From Oscheius dolichura (Eukaryota > Nematoda > Chromadorea > Rhabditida > Rhabditidae): 64,000 nt of DNA. Where the stretch lies: NCBI GenBank assembly GCA_932521035.1, contig OW051497.1, positions 4,526,001-4,590,000 of the forward strand. The letters are read 5' to 3'. Below are positions 13,003-24,166 of the stretch, piece by piece. Both the position numbers and the translations under genes were made by a program. The notes under the pieces are model-generated. The model searched no databases, was not told where the DNA came from, and saw nothing but the letters and a program-made list of their open reading frames with translations. Within the stretch, counting starts at the first letter, position 1. Each line of letters starts with the position of its first letter.

Positions 13003-14191
13003 TCACCATGAGATCTTGTTTTGAGACAAAGTTATCAGCCAGCCAGGAATCCTGACAAATGCGGGAACCCACTTCCCGGTCTCGGTATACCCGCAAAGCA
13101 GGAGAAGCTCCCTCAGAGAACGAATATTTACGGGCTCCTTCCCTGAATATAGTACCGTAGAACAATCAGTGACTTCGCTGACCGTCAATATCTTTGAATC
13201 CGTAGTAATTGCCCAAATCGGTAGTTATCAGGATTTTGCCACTCTTCCTGCAATGCTCGGGGTCTGCTGCCAGGCGAGCAATTCCCTTTCCACCGTACTC
13301 GATAGACTCTCCTCGAAGAAACATGGAGTTGGCAGCCTGTACAAGTTCTCTTGTTCAGTAGAATGGGTGTTACCTTTCCCCAGTCGCCTCCAGCACATTT
13401 CAAGGAGTTCATTATCAGCTCCGTCCTGACGGCTCCTGGCCAAAGAGTGACTACAGTAACACCAGAAGAACTGAGCTCGTAGGCCATATCCGATGTCATC
13501 CTGTCAATGGCAGTCTTTCCTGCTCCGTAAGGAACATTGAAGAGATAACTGCAAATCATCTGTTTTGTAGGGAAGTAAGAGATCCTACAGTTGACCTCCC
13601 AATGAGCTGATATTGACGATAAGGCCGCTTCCTTGTGCTACCATCATCTTGGCACCGTAAACGCTACAGTAGTATTGATTCCGGAGTCCGACATTGTTGA
13701 CTTCATCCCAAATTTGTGGGTCCTGCTCAAAAAACTTTCCAGACTTTCCGCAGTGCTAAAAATAACTGATTCATCTAGGCTTCCCCAATAACAACTTCAA
13801 CTGCCGAGAAGGCGTTATTGACAAGGATATCCAGTCGACCGCCAGTTTTCGTTGAAACCTCATCGAAGAACTTCTCAACATCTTTCATATCAGAGTGATC
13901 GACGGTCATGGCGTAACACTTCGAACCCCGTGCGCGACATTCTTAACAAGGTGGTTGTATTTCAAACTTCATCGAACCATTTTCTGTGTCTTCTAACGTA
14001 GGAAGAAATGTTAGATTAGCTGAGAGGCTGTTCTCAGATTTCCTTGCAGTGATGAATACAGTACACCCAGCTTCTGCCAACTGAAGGGCTATTCCTATAG
14101 AGCACTTTTTGCGGAAAGAAGGGGACTGACCTCTTCCACATCCTCGAGACGCACCAGTCACTACAGCATACTTCCCTTCCAGAGGTCGCAT
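13003..14191 (-). CDS. DHRS1-like short-chain dehydrogenase/reductase
   Basis: A multi-exon short-chain dehydrogenase/reductase closest by eye to animal DHRS1, an NAD(P)H-dependent ER-associated carbonyl/steroid reductase. The start at 14191 gives MRPLEGKYAVVTGASRGCGR. The TGxxxGxG dinucleotide motif is split by a 36-nt intron and continues GIALQLAEAGCTVFITARK. Further hallmarks in order are GGRLDILVNNAF (NNA motif), WDEVNNVGLRNQYYCSVYGA, IVNISSLGGQ (catalytic Ser), FNVPYGAGKTAID (YxxxK) and VVTLWPGAVRTEL. The C terminus (YGGKGIARLAADP, then WVPAFVRIPGWLITL) aligns with the DHRS1-specific tail that ends in a conserved R-x-P-x-W hydrophobic helix. All catalytic residues are present. The gene is convergent with calsequestrin, and about 0.9 kb separates its start from the divergent SLC34 gene. 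Confidence 0.88.
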
Positions 14192-15093
14192 CGTCAGACA
14201 AGAGCAGTTGCAATCGGTTACATGACCACGACTTATATATTGTTCTTACTCTCAAACGTTGCACTTTCTCGCACATTTGTCAAAAGGGCAACGGCATGAT
14301 ATTTAAAAAGTTGTGCACTCGGAGAAGTACAAAGACCCCATCTTATCAGAAACTGTGCGACCCGCCGAAAGTTATTGTGAGTGATGAGATATGGTAATCA
14401 ATGGATATAACAATAGACGAGTCGGATATCTGGCAATTAGTCTGTTTTTGAACGGGTTTAGACCGATCTGTGAGGTGACAAACGAGTGGATGCCCCTTCT
14501 GCAACTGATCGCCATTGCCGTCACTATATATGTCAATTACTCAGGGCCTCCTCGCACACCGGATCGCACAAATCCGGCAGGCGCGACCCTCCGTGTCCCT
14601 CGGCTGGCACAAACAATCAGTTATTTTAACCTTCCGATTTCTGCAAGCATTTTTTCATTTTTCTGGGTGTTCCGTATATGTTGTTGCGCATTGTCCGCCA
14701 AGTGCCATTCATGTATTGCAATAGGGTTATATGAATCAAGGGAAGACTGGTCCCCTGCGGGTAGGTACCCTCATTGGGCCAAGTCTGGTCTGATTTCTGT
14801 GGAAAAATGGGTTTCGGGGTTTCCAAAATTACCACAAGTCCATCTTGTTACCTCGATTTTCTCTTCCACCAAATTTCACTGATACTGCCTGTGCGTTGAG
14901 ACTATCCACTATTACGAGTGTTTTGAACTGACTCAAGCCCCACTGCCGTTATACGAGCTCCCTTTCCATTATTGCTTTCCGTCAGTTGGCGATGAACTGT
15001 TACTTGAATTGCCCACTCCTTCATATTCCCTTCTATTCCTTTCTTCTCTATAAAGAAGACCCTCTTTTACAGATCTTGGCCGTTGTGAATGTT
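14192..15093. other. Divergent promoter region of DHRS1-like and SLC34 genes
   Basis: About 0.9 kb between the start of the DHRS1-like gene (minus) and the assumed start of the SLC34 gene (plus). It contains an open frame at 14391-14882 (plus, 163 codons) with a hydrophobic start but no family resemblance that I recognise. An upstream noncoding or N-terminal exon of SLC34 could lie here. No TATA box in a convincing position was seen. Confidence 0.35.
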
Positions 15094-17540
15094 ATGAGGA
15101 CGCAGGTATGGGACTCACAGAATCCAACAATTGCTTGGATCTACGACCAGCAGCAGTCTCACAATGTTCCTGCTCAGAAACAAAAGAAGAGTATGTCCTG
15201 AGGAACCACATTCTCTAGAACGAGACTGTTTAGAGAAGAAGATAAGCTGTCTGGACCGGCTCATAGCCGGCTACCGTATACTGTGTATATGTGTTATTTT
15301 GTTCATCTATCTCTGCGCCCTCAGTAATCTGTCTACGGCCTTCCTGCTTCTGGGTAGCCGCGGTTTAGGTAGTGTTTTTATGTACGCGGGAGTTCTGTGA
15401 TCCATGTAATTACCATGGCCTAACACATCCGACCGGTTATGAGATAACACTTTGCACAGCGACATACAGGCAAAAAAATATATTTCAGGAAAGGCCATTC
15501 ATCAGTCGCCATTGATAACTGATCCGATCTCTGCCGTTATTGTGGGGATGCTTGCAACTGTTGTCCTCCAGAGTGGCACAACCACACAAAGCGTCCTCGT
15601 GGGGATGATTGCCGCAGACAGTAAAGGGTCTATTAAAATCGCATTTATTTTTATCTCTTTCAGTGCTCACAGTTCACACGGCCATCCCCGTTATGCTGGG
15701 CTCAGAGTTAGGAACTACAGTAGTCAATTCATTAGTGTCGCTAGCGTATTCAGATAATCCTCATACGTAGGAATCCGTACGCAAACATTGCGTAAGAGAA
15801 GTTCAGATTTGGACGTGCCTTCGCAGCTGCTTCTTTAGCTGATGTGTTTAACGTGTGTAGTCTTTTTGTATTTCTCCCAATAGAGCTTATGTTTGGTACT
15901 GTTGCCTCTATTCCAACCCAACATTCTGTTCAGGTGCCATAGAGAAGCTTAGCTGGTGGATAGTAGATCCCCTGATAGCTGAACAGGGTATTAATTTAAA
16001 AACTATGGATGCTCTGACGGATCCGATTAATCATCTAATTCTCGAGGTAGGATAGTTTCAAAAGGAGGACTATTCTTTTAGGTAAACGATGCCGAATTAC
16101 GAAATGCCACAATAGACGATGACATGTTCCCGGCGGACCATTCTTTTGTACGGAAATGTGTATTCAAAAACGGGACGAGGATATACAAATGTAGGTAGTC
16201 TGTTACCCTTTTTATTGTTCTTTAGGTCCTTATAAACATATTTTCTCCCATACACAACTGTCCGACGGCACCATCGGGTGGATGGTTCTGATAGGATCAA
16301 TTGCTGTTCTCATATTTTGTCTCATTGGAGTGGTCTACTTGATACAAGTATGTTAACAAGAGAGTAAAGTATTGATTTCTTTATAGAAATTATTGGAAGG
16401 AACAGCTGGTCGGCGGATCAGCCGCCTGATGAAGAAGAAATGCCCAGGAAGATGGAAATTCTGTACGGGGTATCTTGTAATGCTTGTTGGATTGCTAATA
16501 ACAGTTCTGGTAAGTAAACTTCCTTGCTACTAAGTGGAACCGCCAATAAAAGTGACTCAAAAGTGCCACTGTTTGCTGCCAATCAGTCTAGGCAAACAAT
16601 TCTTAACATTTTTCCTTGTACGATCAAAGTAGATCGACACCAGATCAAATTCCAAACATTTTATGAAAAGGAAGTATTTTCAGATCCAATCGAATAGTAT
16701 CTTCACATCGTCTTTGACTCCATTGGTAGGATCTGGAGTGATAACCATGGAACAAATGTATCCTCTTCTCCTTGGCTCGAATATTGGAGCGACGTTCAGC
16801 GGGGTGTTAGCAGCTCTTTCCGCCGATGGAAGCCGCTTCGAAAAGTACAGTTTACGATAACTAGAAAAGACAAGACTTTCGTTCGTGACTAATGGTTGAA
16901 TAGTCGACATTTATAGGACGCTGCACATGGCTGTCTGTCAAGTCATATATAACATTCTTGGTTCGCTAGCCTTCTACTTGATTCCCTCCACAAGAAGGTT
17001 ACCTATGAGCATATCAATAATGCTAGGAGACACCGTATCAAAGGTGGAAAGAATTGCCTCTATAGAAATGTTCCCTTTCAGTACCGATGGTTTATTGTTG
17101 TTTTCTTGCTACTGTTCTTTGTAATATTGCCAATGACTATAATATTCCTGTCGTTGTTGCCAGAAGTAGTCATCATCACGGTCTTCGGGTTGCTTCTGTT
17201 CATAGCCATCCTACTTGTCATCCATCGAATTGCTCTGGTTAGTTTTCTCCTAAGTTTTAAGTTGAATTCCTTTTTAGAATGTGTTTCCACAGTACCTTCC
17301 AATGTCTCTAAAGGATTTTGCGTGGGTTCCACACCATTTGCGCTCTTTAGAACCGTAAGCCTTTCAAAAAGCTTCATACATGTCTTCAGCTACGACCCGT
17401 GGATGACAAAAATGTTCACAAGTATCCCCTTGGTTGGGAGGTTCTTCGAGAAGCCAGAGGTTATAACAGAGGACAACCCTGACCCCTCGTCTGGCACAGT
17501 ACACCAGTTGCTCCGCCTCAGCAAACAGACTCAGGTTTAA
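15094..17540 (+). CDS. SLC34-type sodium/phosphate cotransporter
   Basis: A multi-exon gene for a type II Na/Pi cotransporter, a plasma-membrane protein that takes up phosphate with sodium and has two inverted repeats. The chosen start gives MRTQVWDSQNPTIAWIYDQQ. A 43-nt intron joins it to a basic stretch and the first membrane segment (CICVILFIYLCALSNLSTAF). First repeat: ITDPISAVIVGMLATVVLQS, then GTTTQSVLVGMIAAD, AIPVMLGSELGTTVVNSLVS and FGRAFAAASLADVFN. Second repeat: LLITVL joined to IQSNSIFTSSLTPLVGSGVI, then YPLLLGSNIGATFSGVLAAL. The extracellular loop carries an NGT sequon and cysteines. The second repeat keeps the QSxS pattern, while the first reads QSGT instead of QSSS. The tail ends LLRLSKQTQV. 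The N terminus is the least certain part. A poly(A) signal lies 100 nt after the stop. Confidence 0.9.
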
Positions 17541-17639
17541 AGCCGGAAAGAACATGTTCGGCATCGTTTATCTTTTGAATTTTGAATTCGACTTATGACT
17601 AGCCAACAACGGGACCTTTACTTGTACTTCTCCTACACT

Positions 17640-17645
17640 AATAAA
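17640..17645 (+). terminator. Poly(A) signal for the SLC34 gene
   Basis: Canonical AATAAA 100 nt after the SLC34 stop, in the short gap before the convergent tetraspan gene. Confidence 0.55.
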
Positions 17646-17717
17646 ACAGTTCGTTGCTCAGTCCTCTCTTCATCCTCTTTCTTGCCCCTTTCCGATAAGC
17701 CTAAAGCGTGCATTTTA

Positions 17718-18498
17718 TCATTTGCTAAATATTCTCTCACATAAGCAAAATGAGGCGGATAAGTACATGATCCCACTTGAAAATCCCATGAAGAATGCCC
17801 ATCCGAGGTAGTTCTTTTCGCATATCTGTAAGATCCTTCGAACTGTCCGGTTAGGACTAACCAAGGCGTTAAAAGGTTGTCCCATAATCTCCGTCGCCTG
17901 CATTGTAAATGCACTTCCTGTGTAATTTGCATGAAAATAGCTGAGGCAACCCAGTAAACAGCAGACACCTTAACTATTCAATTACTGTAGGAAGAAGGGA
18001 ATGTTACCCGCTACCAGTACAAAGAAACAAGATATGGCGATCCTTCTTCTTAACAGTATTGGGCTAAATAGGAGAACCCCGAAAGAAATTACAAGAGAAA
18101 GTAGCAATAAAGCTAACGTGACCACTTCGAATGCTAAATAATAGCTCGAGTGTTGTCGGCGTAGACTTACCCCTGGCTGGAAGATGTCTATACTTGATAG
18201 CCGTGTCGGTGTATACTTCATACATGTCACCAAAGGCAAACTTCACTGAATGCAAGAGAGAGCGAAACCGATAGTCACAGTTCTTCTCTCTTCGTGTAGA
18301 GATACACTGATAAAAGATCCCACGAGTCAGAGAAACTCTTTCTAAAAAAGGGGCCCTTATGAGAAGATCTCAGCACTTACCTAAGCTATTCCTCGGATAA
18401 TGGGAAGACCAGTTGCTAGACAACAAAGAGCAGGCGAGCATCCCTGTCCCCACGAACATTGTGAGGAGGGAACATGCTTCTGATCCAGAGCACTTCAT
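17718..18498 (-). CDS. Claudin-like four-transmembrane protein
   Basis: A short four-membrane-span protein in three joined exons. The start at 18498 (MKCSGSEACSLLTMFVGTGM) opens the first span, which ends in SSNW; a tryptophan here is typical of the PMP22/EMP/claudin superfamily. A 37-nt intron follows ARG and leads to span two (AFEVVTLALLLLSLVISFGV). Span three (ISCFFVLVAG) is interrupted by a 39-nt intron and resumes VCCLLGCLSYFHANYTG, with an NYT sequon. Span four is GWAFFMGFSSGIMYLSASFC, ending CERIFSK at the stop 17720-17718. Order, size and the GW start of the last span fit claudin/clarin/voltage-gated-channel-gamma-like tetraspans, but the W-GLW-C-C claudin signature is not complete. 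Membrane topology is well supported, the exact family is not. It lies convergent to SLC34 and 400 bp downstream of the WDR91-like gene on the same strand. Confidence 0.6.
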
Positions 18499-18901
18499 TC
18501 CCTGAGACAGAAAAAATGAATTCAGGTGGATGCGCTCCAAAAACACGCAAATCTCCGTAAAGAGGCGGAGACGGCATAATTAAATAAGTTGTCCAGAGTG
18601 CTGGTCGCTGCGGAATAAAACTCAGCCGTGAATTGGCCTATTTTTCACAAAGCGTAGTTTAGGAGGGGAGATTCGATAAAAGGAAGAGCGGCTTCGGTTC
18701 TTCGTCATGAATCACGATTAGTCGCCTTTGCGTTCATCTGATGGATGATCCCCCGGCAATCTGTGAGATTTGAGAGATTCGACTTTTAACGTATATTATG
18801 GCATCCATTAAATTATTTACTGAGAAGATCAAGATCGTGATAATATCACAGATGAAGTACACGTTTAGGTAGAAAGTGAAGGAAGTAGTTGGGCGAAGTG
18901 A
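18499..18901. other. Gap between WDR91-like and tetraspan genes
   Basis: The 400 bp between two minus-strand genes were checked for WD40 repeats that would extend the upstream WDR91-like gene. None were seen. The minus strand has a splice-acceptor-like TTCTCAG near 18.8 kb but no coding exon that I could join. Confidence 0.4.
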
Positions 18902-20113
18902 CTAGGATACATCAGGCGACCTCTTATTTCCACTTGTAAAACTCTTGAAGAGATTTTTGAGAGATGGCTTGGAAGTCGAAGTTTTTATTGGGCCAGCGCA
19001 TCTAAATTAAAATCTTACTCCATCTGACCAATTAACTTACTGAGCTATAACCGCAAAATCATCTACGAATTCTTCTTCGAAATAAGAATTGTCGCCGGCG
19101 TCCTGAAATTGTGGTGTGTACCTTGCCAATTAGGTGAAAAATGAATGAAAAGGTTTTAACGACTTCGGATATCGTTTTAGCTCCCCTCGTATCAACATGT
19201 GTAATCGAGATTTTGCGGTCACACATGATCTGTTTTTTTCTTTGTCTTTCTTTTTACTTCCACGTGTTTCAAAGCCGATAAAATGCTATTGTTTTAACCT
19301 CACTTGAGTTTGTAGTTCCTCCGCCACGTAGCTTAGCTGTGATGGTTGTGTTGCCCTAGCACAAATGGATACGAAGTTGTGTAGCGATATCACAAATATA
19401 TCTCTCCATTGTTTATCAAAATACTTCTTATACACAGGACTGTCTTGCGGGTTCGGATTGTACGGGAATGCTAAACAAAGCGGATGAATATAAACAATAA
19501 ACGCTCACCAAACCAATCAGTCCAGGCGGGGTTATTTTGTGTATGAGCAGAGAGTTTTTGGAAGAATTCAGCTCCTTTTTGAAATTCTTTCTTTTGAACA
19601 CAACGAACGAGGTAGAGGCGGTAAATCTCATTTTCATATTGTTTGGCTGCTCGCGATCTTTCCTGGGAAATTAGGAGAGTACAAAGGTAAAATGAAATAA
19701 CGTACCCCGCTCAACCTATTGAAAACTTTAGTATTCCATGAATTCCATAAATTCCTCAGCCGATCAATATCGAGCTTTTCTACTGCGGAAAGTGTCTCCT
19801 CCACAAAAGGTTCAACCTAAAGGATGGAAGACTTAAAAGTAAAAGTAACACCTGTAGTTTCGAATCCTTGTCAGCCTTTAGATCCGCTTCGAAATGTTTG
19901 AAAGCATTCTTATAGCCGCGAACTAAGAAGTGATCCCTAATTAGACCGTCGCTCACATTTCCGGAATTGTTCATGAGCCGCTTCAACTGTTTCCCTGAAA
20001 AATGATAATATTAGTGATCTATGATATAAAAGGGCTCCTGGAAATAGTACTAACATTTCTGTGGGGGCGGTCAAAGCAGAGAAAAATGCTTCAATGTGTG
20101 GTTTTTGTGCCAT
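18902..20113 (-). CDS. WDR91 N-terminal-half protein, no WD40 repeats visible
   Basis: Seven exons encode about 265 residues that match the N-terminal half of WDR91, the endosomal protein that with WDR81 restrains PI3-kinase complex II and promotes early-to-late endosome conversion. The start at 20113 gives MAQKPHIEAFFSALTAPTEM. Matching segments in order are LIRDHFLVRGYKNAFKHFEA and DLKADKDSKLQ (WDR91 has [24 protein letters not shown]), LDIDRLRNLWNSWNTKVFNR, YRLYLVRCVQKKEFQKGAEF, NNPAWTDWF joined to AFPYNPNPQD, and YFDKQWRDIFVISLHNF. After two more small exons the frame ends SGNKRSPDVS at 18904-18902. Vertebrate WDR91 is about 750 residues, with seven WD40 repeats in its second half. Here only 400 bp remain before the next gene and no repeat was found. 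This may be a split gene, a truncated paralogue, or a gene whose propeller lies elsewhere. Confidence 0.78.
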
Positions 20114-20814
20114 TAGTGACGCAGAGCGTACGCGTCGCGTCGGCTTCGCTTGACGACTATTAACAAGAAAAAGAGGCACGGTCCAGGTGGCAGGGGCAGG
20201 TCGGTCGGGTCAGTATGAGGAAAGATCAATAAGAATGGGCTGATACCAGGCAATATCGTCTAATACACTAGAGAGATTCAATTTAACAAGGAAGAAGATG
20301 GCAGGACCTGTTAGGGGCGGTAGGAATGATGGAGATGAGTGATGTGTAGATCCGTCACCTACAGCTTCACATCACACAGCAGTTTACCGAATATTTTCGA
20401 CACGTCTGCTCTTCAATTCGCGAAACTTGCTCTTCTTTTCCAGATCATATTGGAGAAAGGCAATTCCATCCCTTTCCCAGACTCTCATCCAATTTCAAAG
20501 GCTGTCAAAAGTTTGCACATCCTCAATATGTTTTTCTTGCCATTATTCTGATATGAAACATATCGTTTTCTTGCTCGGAGTGTCACCCTGATTCTGTTTC
20601 CCTTTGTCTGCTTTCTCGCAAAAGTGCTTGCCAGGTGCAACATAAGGGTTTCCTAGAAATGTTCCCCGTTTTGCTATCACCTCCCCGCTTCCTGGTTTAC
20701 TAGTAACACTTAAAACTTCCTCCTACCACATCAAAGACACTTGAACGGCTGTTGTTTTTGGTGATCCGTGTGGTGATTGATATTGTGGCAGCTTGCCGCG
20801 AAACAGAAAATGCT
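20114..20814. other. Divergent intergenic region
   Basis: About 700 bp between the starts of the WDR91-like gene (minus) and the nucleotidase gene (plus), so it should hold both promoters. No TATA box in a clear position and no coding exon was recognised. The stretch just upstream of 20815 could be in-frame coding (open from 20752), but the signal peptide argues for a start at 20815 or 20830. Confidence 0.4.
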
Positions 20815-22341
20815 ATGTCTTTCAGAGCAATGACCTCTTCCTTGGCAATTCTACTTTCTCTTTTGTCTATTAGTCTTCAAGCCAATATAAAACGAAACAT
20901 TTTTGGTAAGAGCACACTGTCGCAGTTAGAAATGCATTTTTCAGACGACGGATTAGGGTTTTTAAGTTATCCAATTAGTTTAATTTCTGATCAAGACAAA
21001 GGGACGAGAGACGCAGATCTGGGCATTTGGTTCAGTACAATGATCAGTGCCAATCTTCATATTAGCAAGGTTATTCACATAGAGCATTGCTAATATTTCT
21101 TTTAGGACCACACAGTGGCTACGGTGGATTTCCTCTCTCGGAAGAACTTCACAACTATGTGGAACTATAACGGCCGTGCAATGGAATTAAGCGATCTCAA
21201 AATGTACAACGGGAAACTTCTTACGGTTGACGACAAAACGGGTGTTATGTACATGTGGGTGTTCCCTCCTCAACCTGGCATTGTTCCCTTTTCAGGCTAC
21301 AGGGTAAAATGGCAATCCCATGGGTAATTTTTCCGGATTCTGATGGTCTCGATAACAAACGTAGGTCTAATTTTAACGTATCAATAGCCCCTTTTCAGCA
21401 TTCAAAGGAGAGTGGATAGCAGTAAAGGATAAGCAGGTATATTGCGGCGGGTACGGTAAAGAAATGACTACAGTCAATGGAACTTATATCAGTGACAGTC
21501 CTTTTTGGATCAAGGTATAAAAGATTCCCGTGCTCTCTTATTTCAAACTTTTATTTTAGGTGGTCAGCTCAGATGGTGGATACAGAAGCGAGGACTGGAA
21601 AGGTAATTTCATCAAATTGCGTGAACATATGGATATCCACTTCCCCGGTTACATGATCCACGAAAGTGCCCAATGGTCAAGCATTCACAAGGTGAGGCCT
21701 GCCCTGGAGGCTGTAAGACTCCCCTAACATTCCGCCGGAAAGGATTCCAATTTATTGGCTCATGATGTTTGCTGAACCCACAGCTGTTTAAACCCGCAAA
21801 CCTTGAAATCTAGTCTTTGTTCTGTTGTTGTATTTCACATAGTTCCATCTTCTTTAACCATAAATGCCAATTACAGAAATGGTTCTTCCTACCAAGGCAT
21901 ATGTCGAAGTTGCAGTTCACGGATACGACCGTCCACACTGCTGGTCGGCGTCTTTTCATTCTAACTTCAACATGATTTCAGGTGCAAACGTGCTTCTCAT
22001 GGCGTCAGAGGATTTTACCAATATTTCCCATGTATTCATAGGAGCAACCACAAATCCCACCAGGGGATTCAGCGCCTTCCAGTTTGTACCAGGTAATCAC
22101 GCCAAATATATTTATAAAGCAGATTTAAGGAACAAACGATGAAGTAGTTGTGGCCTTGAAATCTGTCGAGGTTCCCGGAGAGCTGCTAACTTCATTTCTG
22201 ATGGTCTTCCATGTAAACGGAACCGTTCTTCTCGGCGAAACCGAAATTGAAGGAAACTTGAAGTGTGAAGGAGTGGAGTTCTACGACTCCCAATTGGGAA
22301 TCTATCCATTTACCGAATGTGAGTGCAATCGAGGCAAATGA
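20815..22341 (+). CDS. Calcium-activated nucleotidase (CAN-type apyrase, CANT1-like)
   Basis: A secreted or Golgi-lumen calcium-dependent enzyme that hydrolyses nucleoside di- and triphosphates. This five-bladed propeller family includes animal CANT1 and salivary apyrases of blood-feeding arthropods. The start at 20815 (alternative 20830) gives a signal peptide (MTSSLAILLSLLSISLQANI). Family motifs in order are YPISLISDQDKGTRDAD, GRAMELSDLKMYNGKLLTVD, DDKTGVMYM, AIPWVIFPDSDG, FKGEWIAVKDKQVYCGGYGK, FPGYMIHESAQWS, KKWFFLPRHMSKLQF, HTAGANVLLMASEDF and FSAFQFVPGTNDEVVVALKS, then CEGVEFYDSQLGIYPF. The calcium-binding and catalytic region (MELSDL, DDKTG, HESA-W) is intact, so it should be active. 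Several introns are about 36-40 nt. The last codons ECECNRGK may instead be intron, because GTGAGT follows FTE; either end adds only a few residues beyond the conserved core. Confidence 0.92.
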
Positions 22342-22528
22342 TTCTAAAAATCTGTCGGGGGATTCGTTTTTGATCACATGTCGAACCACAGATCGTACTT
22401 CGATAGAGAGCGAAAGTTCATGATTAACAAGGATTTTCAGACGCGACTGACGGCAGCTCTACCAATCCATTCCTCTTCTTTCCCACAATTATTGCATTGA
22501 TTCTCCATTATGTATAAATGGTAGAGAC

Positions 22529-22534
22529 AATAAA
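22529..22534 (+). terminator. Poly(A) signal for the nucleotidase gene
   Basis: Canonical AATAAA about 190 nt past the nucleotidase stop, consistent with a short 3' untranslated region. Confidence 0.5.
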
Positions 22535-24166
22535 CGAGTCCTCCCCAAATTCTATCCATTCCTTCGTCATTAGAGAAAAGCAAATTCATAAACACGCTTG
22601 TTTGAAATTAACAAAGCGCCTCTGTTCAACTTGTCAGCGTTTTCCCGGCTACTTGTTCATATAATTATTCGGCCGTCGAATAGATCCGTGTATTTTCGCG
22701 TGCTCTAAAATTGAAATTTGTTAGCTAGTACTTGAAACCATTGCCATTCTATCTTCGTAAATCTGTCTACTCACAGTTTTTTGGGTGAAGATAGTCCCTT
22801 TTGGCAACGTACCGTTAATGACATGTTTCAAATGTGTGAAATGTTTCCCCCTGTATGATGCTGATGTTTCACCGACACATTTTGTTCTGTTTGCCGCAAA
22901 TGGTAAGAAGGTTGTGTATGTTCAGCTGATATTAAAATTACCCTAAACCACTCGATCTCCGGAGAACGTGCTTGATGTACGTGCTAGAAACAGAAAGGTT
23001 GTTTACTGTTTACAGTAGCCCGCCCATTCCGGGGATTCTAGGTGGTATGAAATAAACAACTGACTTCCCCAAAATCGACGCACTCTCGAAGAGGCGACGG
23101 CTCACAGATTTTAGTGTCCTCCATGCGTTTTCCATTAGACTTCTCAAATTCTCGGTGTTTTCCGGCCAACAAATTGGCTTCTGCGATTGGCATCACACAG
23201 AGCCAAGTGCCACCCTAGCCACCTCATAGTTTATTCAGCCAGAATATTTCGGAGCCCCTCCCGGCCGTTCTAGCTATTTTCGTAGCCCAGAACTCTCATT
23301 TAAACAGATCAATTACTACAGCTGATTGTTTAGTGGCCACCCAAATGAAGCTCCCCCTGATGAATCGCTGTTTTTGGCGGGCGCGTTTCTCTGAAACGAC
23401 CATTCTCATTCCTCTCTGGTCTCCCCGAGCAATCCCGGCTGCACCGGGTGCATATCGGGGATGCAGTTGATAGGTTCCTTACGACCACGTGTTGTTTCGC
23501 GGATGCCACAATCAGCTGTTTTCCTTGTCTGCAGGTCCATTCAAACTATTTCTAGTGAATGATTCAGTTTTCATCGTCCTTCTCTTCCCCACTTTCCGAT
23601 TTTTTGCTTTCCCAATGAATAATTCACCCGGTTAGCAGAGAGGGTGGAAGTGTTCTGGAAAATTTAATTTGGGGGGCGTGTTGTTGTTTTTCTCCCCGTT
23701 GTTTTATAAGCTGAACGCTTTCATTTCCTGAAATCTGCCCTCATATGTAATGAATACCCGTGTGACCCCCTAAAGTGCTTTAGTAGCTGCGCTCCCTCGA
23801 AATTATTAGGGCCTCATATTTTCATCTCTGGGCAATAGAAATTCTTATAAATTTGTTCATAGGCGCTGCTGTCTCTCTCATAGATTCGAGGCAATTTCAA
23901 TCATAGAGAAATTAGCCGTTGGATGCGAACGACGTGAGATATTCACACTAAAATGTAGTCATTACCCTACATAGAGTTTTTACGGCTGAGCCTGTGAAAC
24001 ATCCGCAAGTCTAAAACAAAGCGATTTTTTTCTGCTATCCAGTCCGTTTCTATGCCACACTCTGTGATTTCCGGTAATGAGAAAAAAGAGTGGTAACTTA
24101 AAGTAGGCAATACTCTTCTTTGTGTCTTGTAAAGCTGGTTCATATTTGCCGTTTAGGTAATCTGTT
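22535..24166. other. Intergenic stretch upstream of the SLC2-like gene
   Basis: About 1.6 kb without a recognised gene between the nucleotidase poly(A) signal and the SLC2-like start. It contains a palindromic E-box CACGTG at 23486-23491. No reading frame with family similarity was found. Confidence 0.45.

Noticed and set aside
14391-14882. Open frame of 163 codons on the plus strand upstream of SLC34
   Set aside because: It has a hydrophobic start but no family resemblance, and no phase-compatible join to the SLC34 exons. Kept only as part of the upstream region.
15190-15217. Possible 28-nt intron near the SLC34 start
   Set aside because: A 43-nt intron with the same donor and an acceptor further on keeps the frame equally well and fits the usual intron size better.
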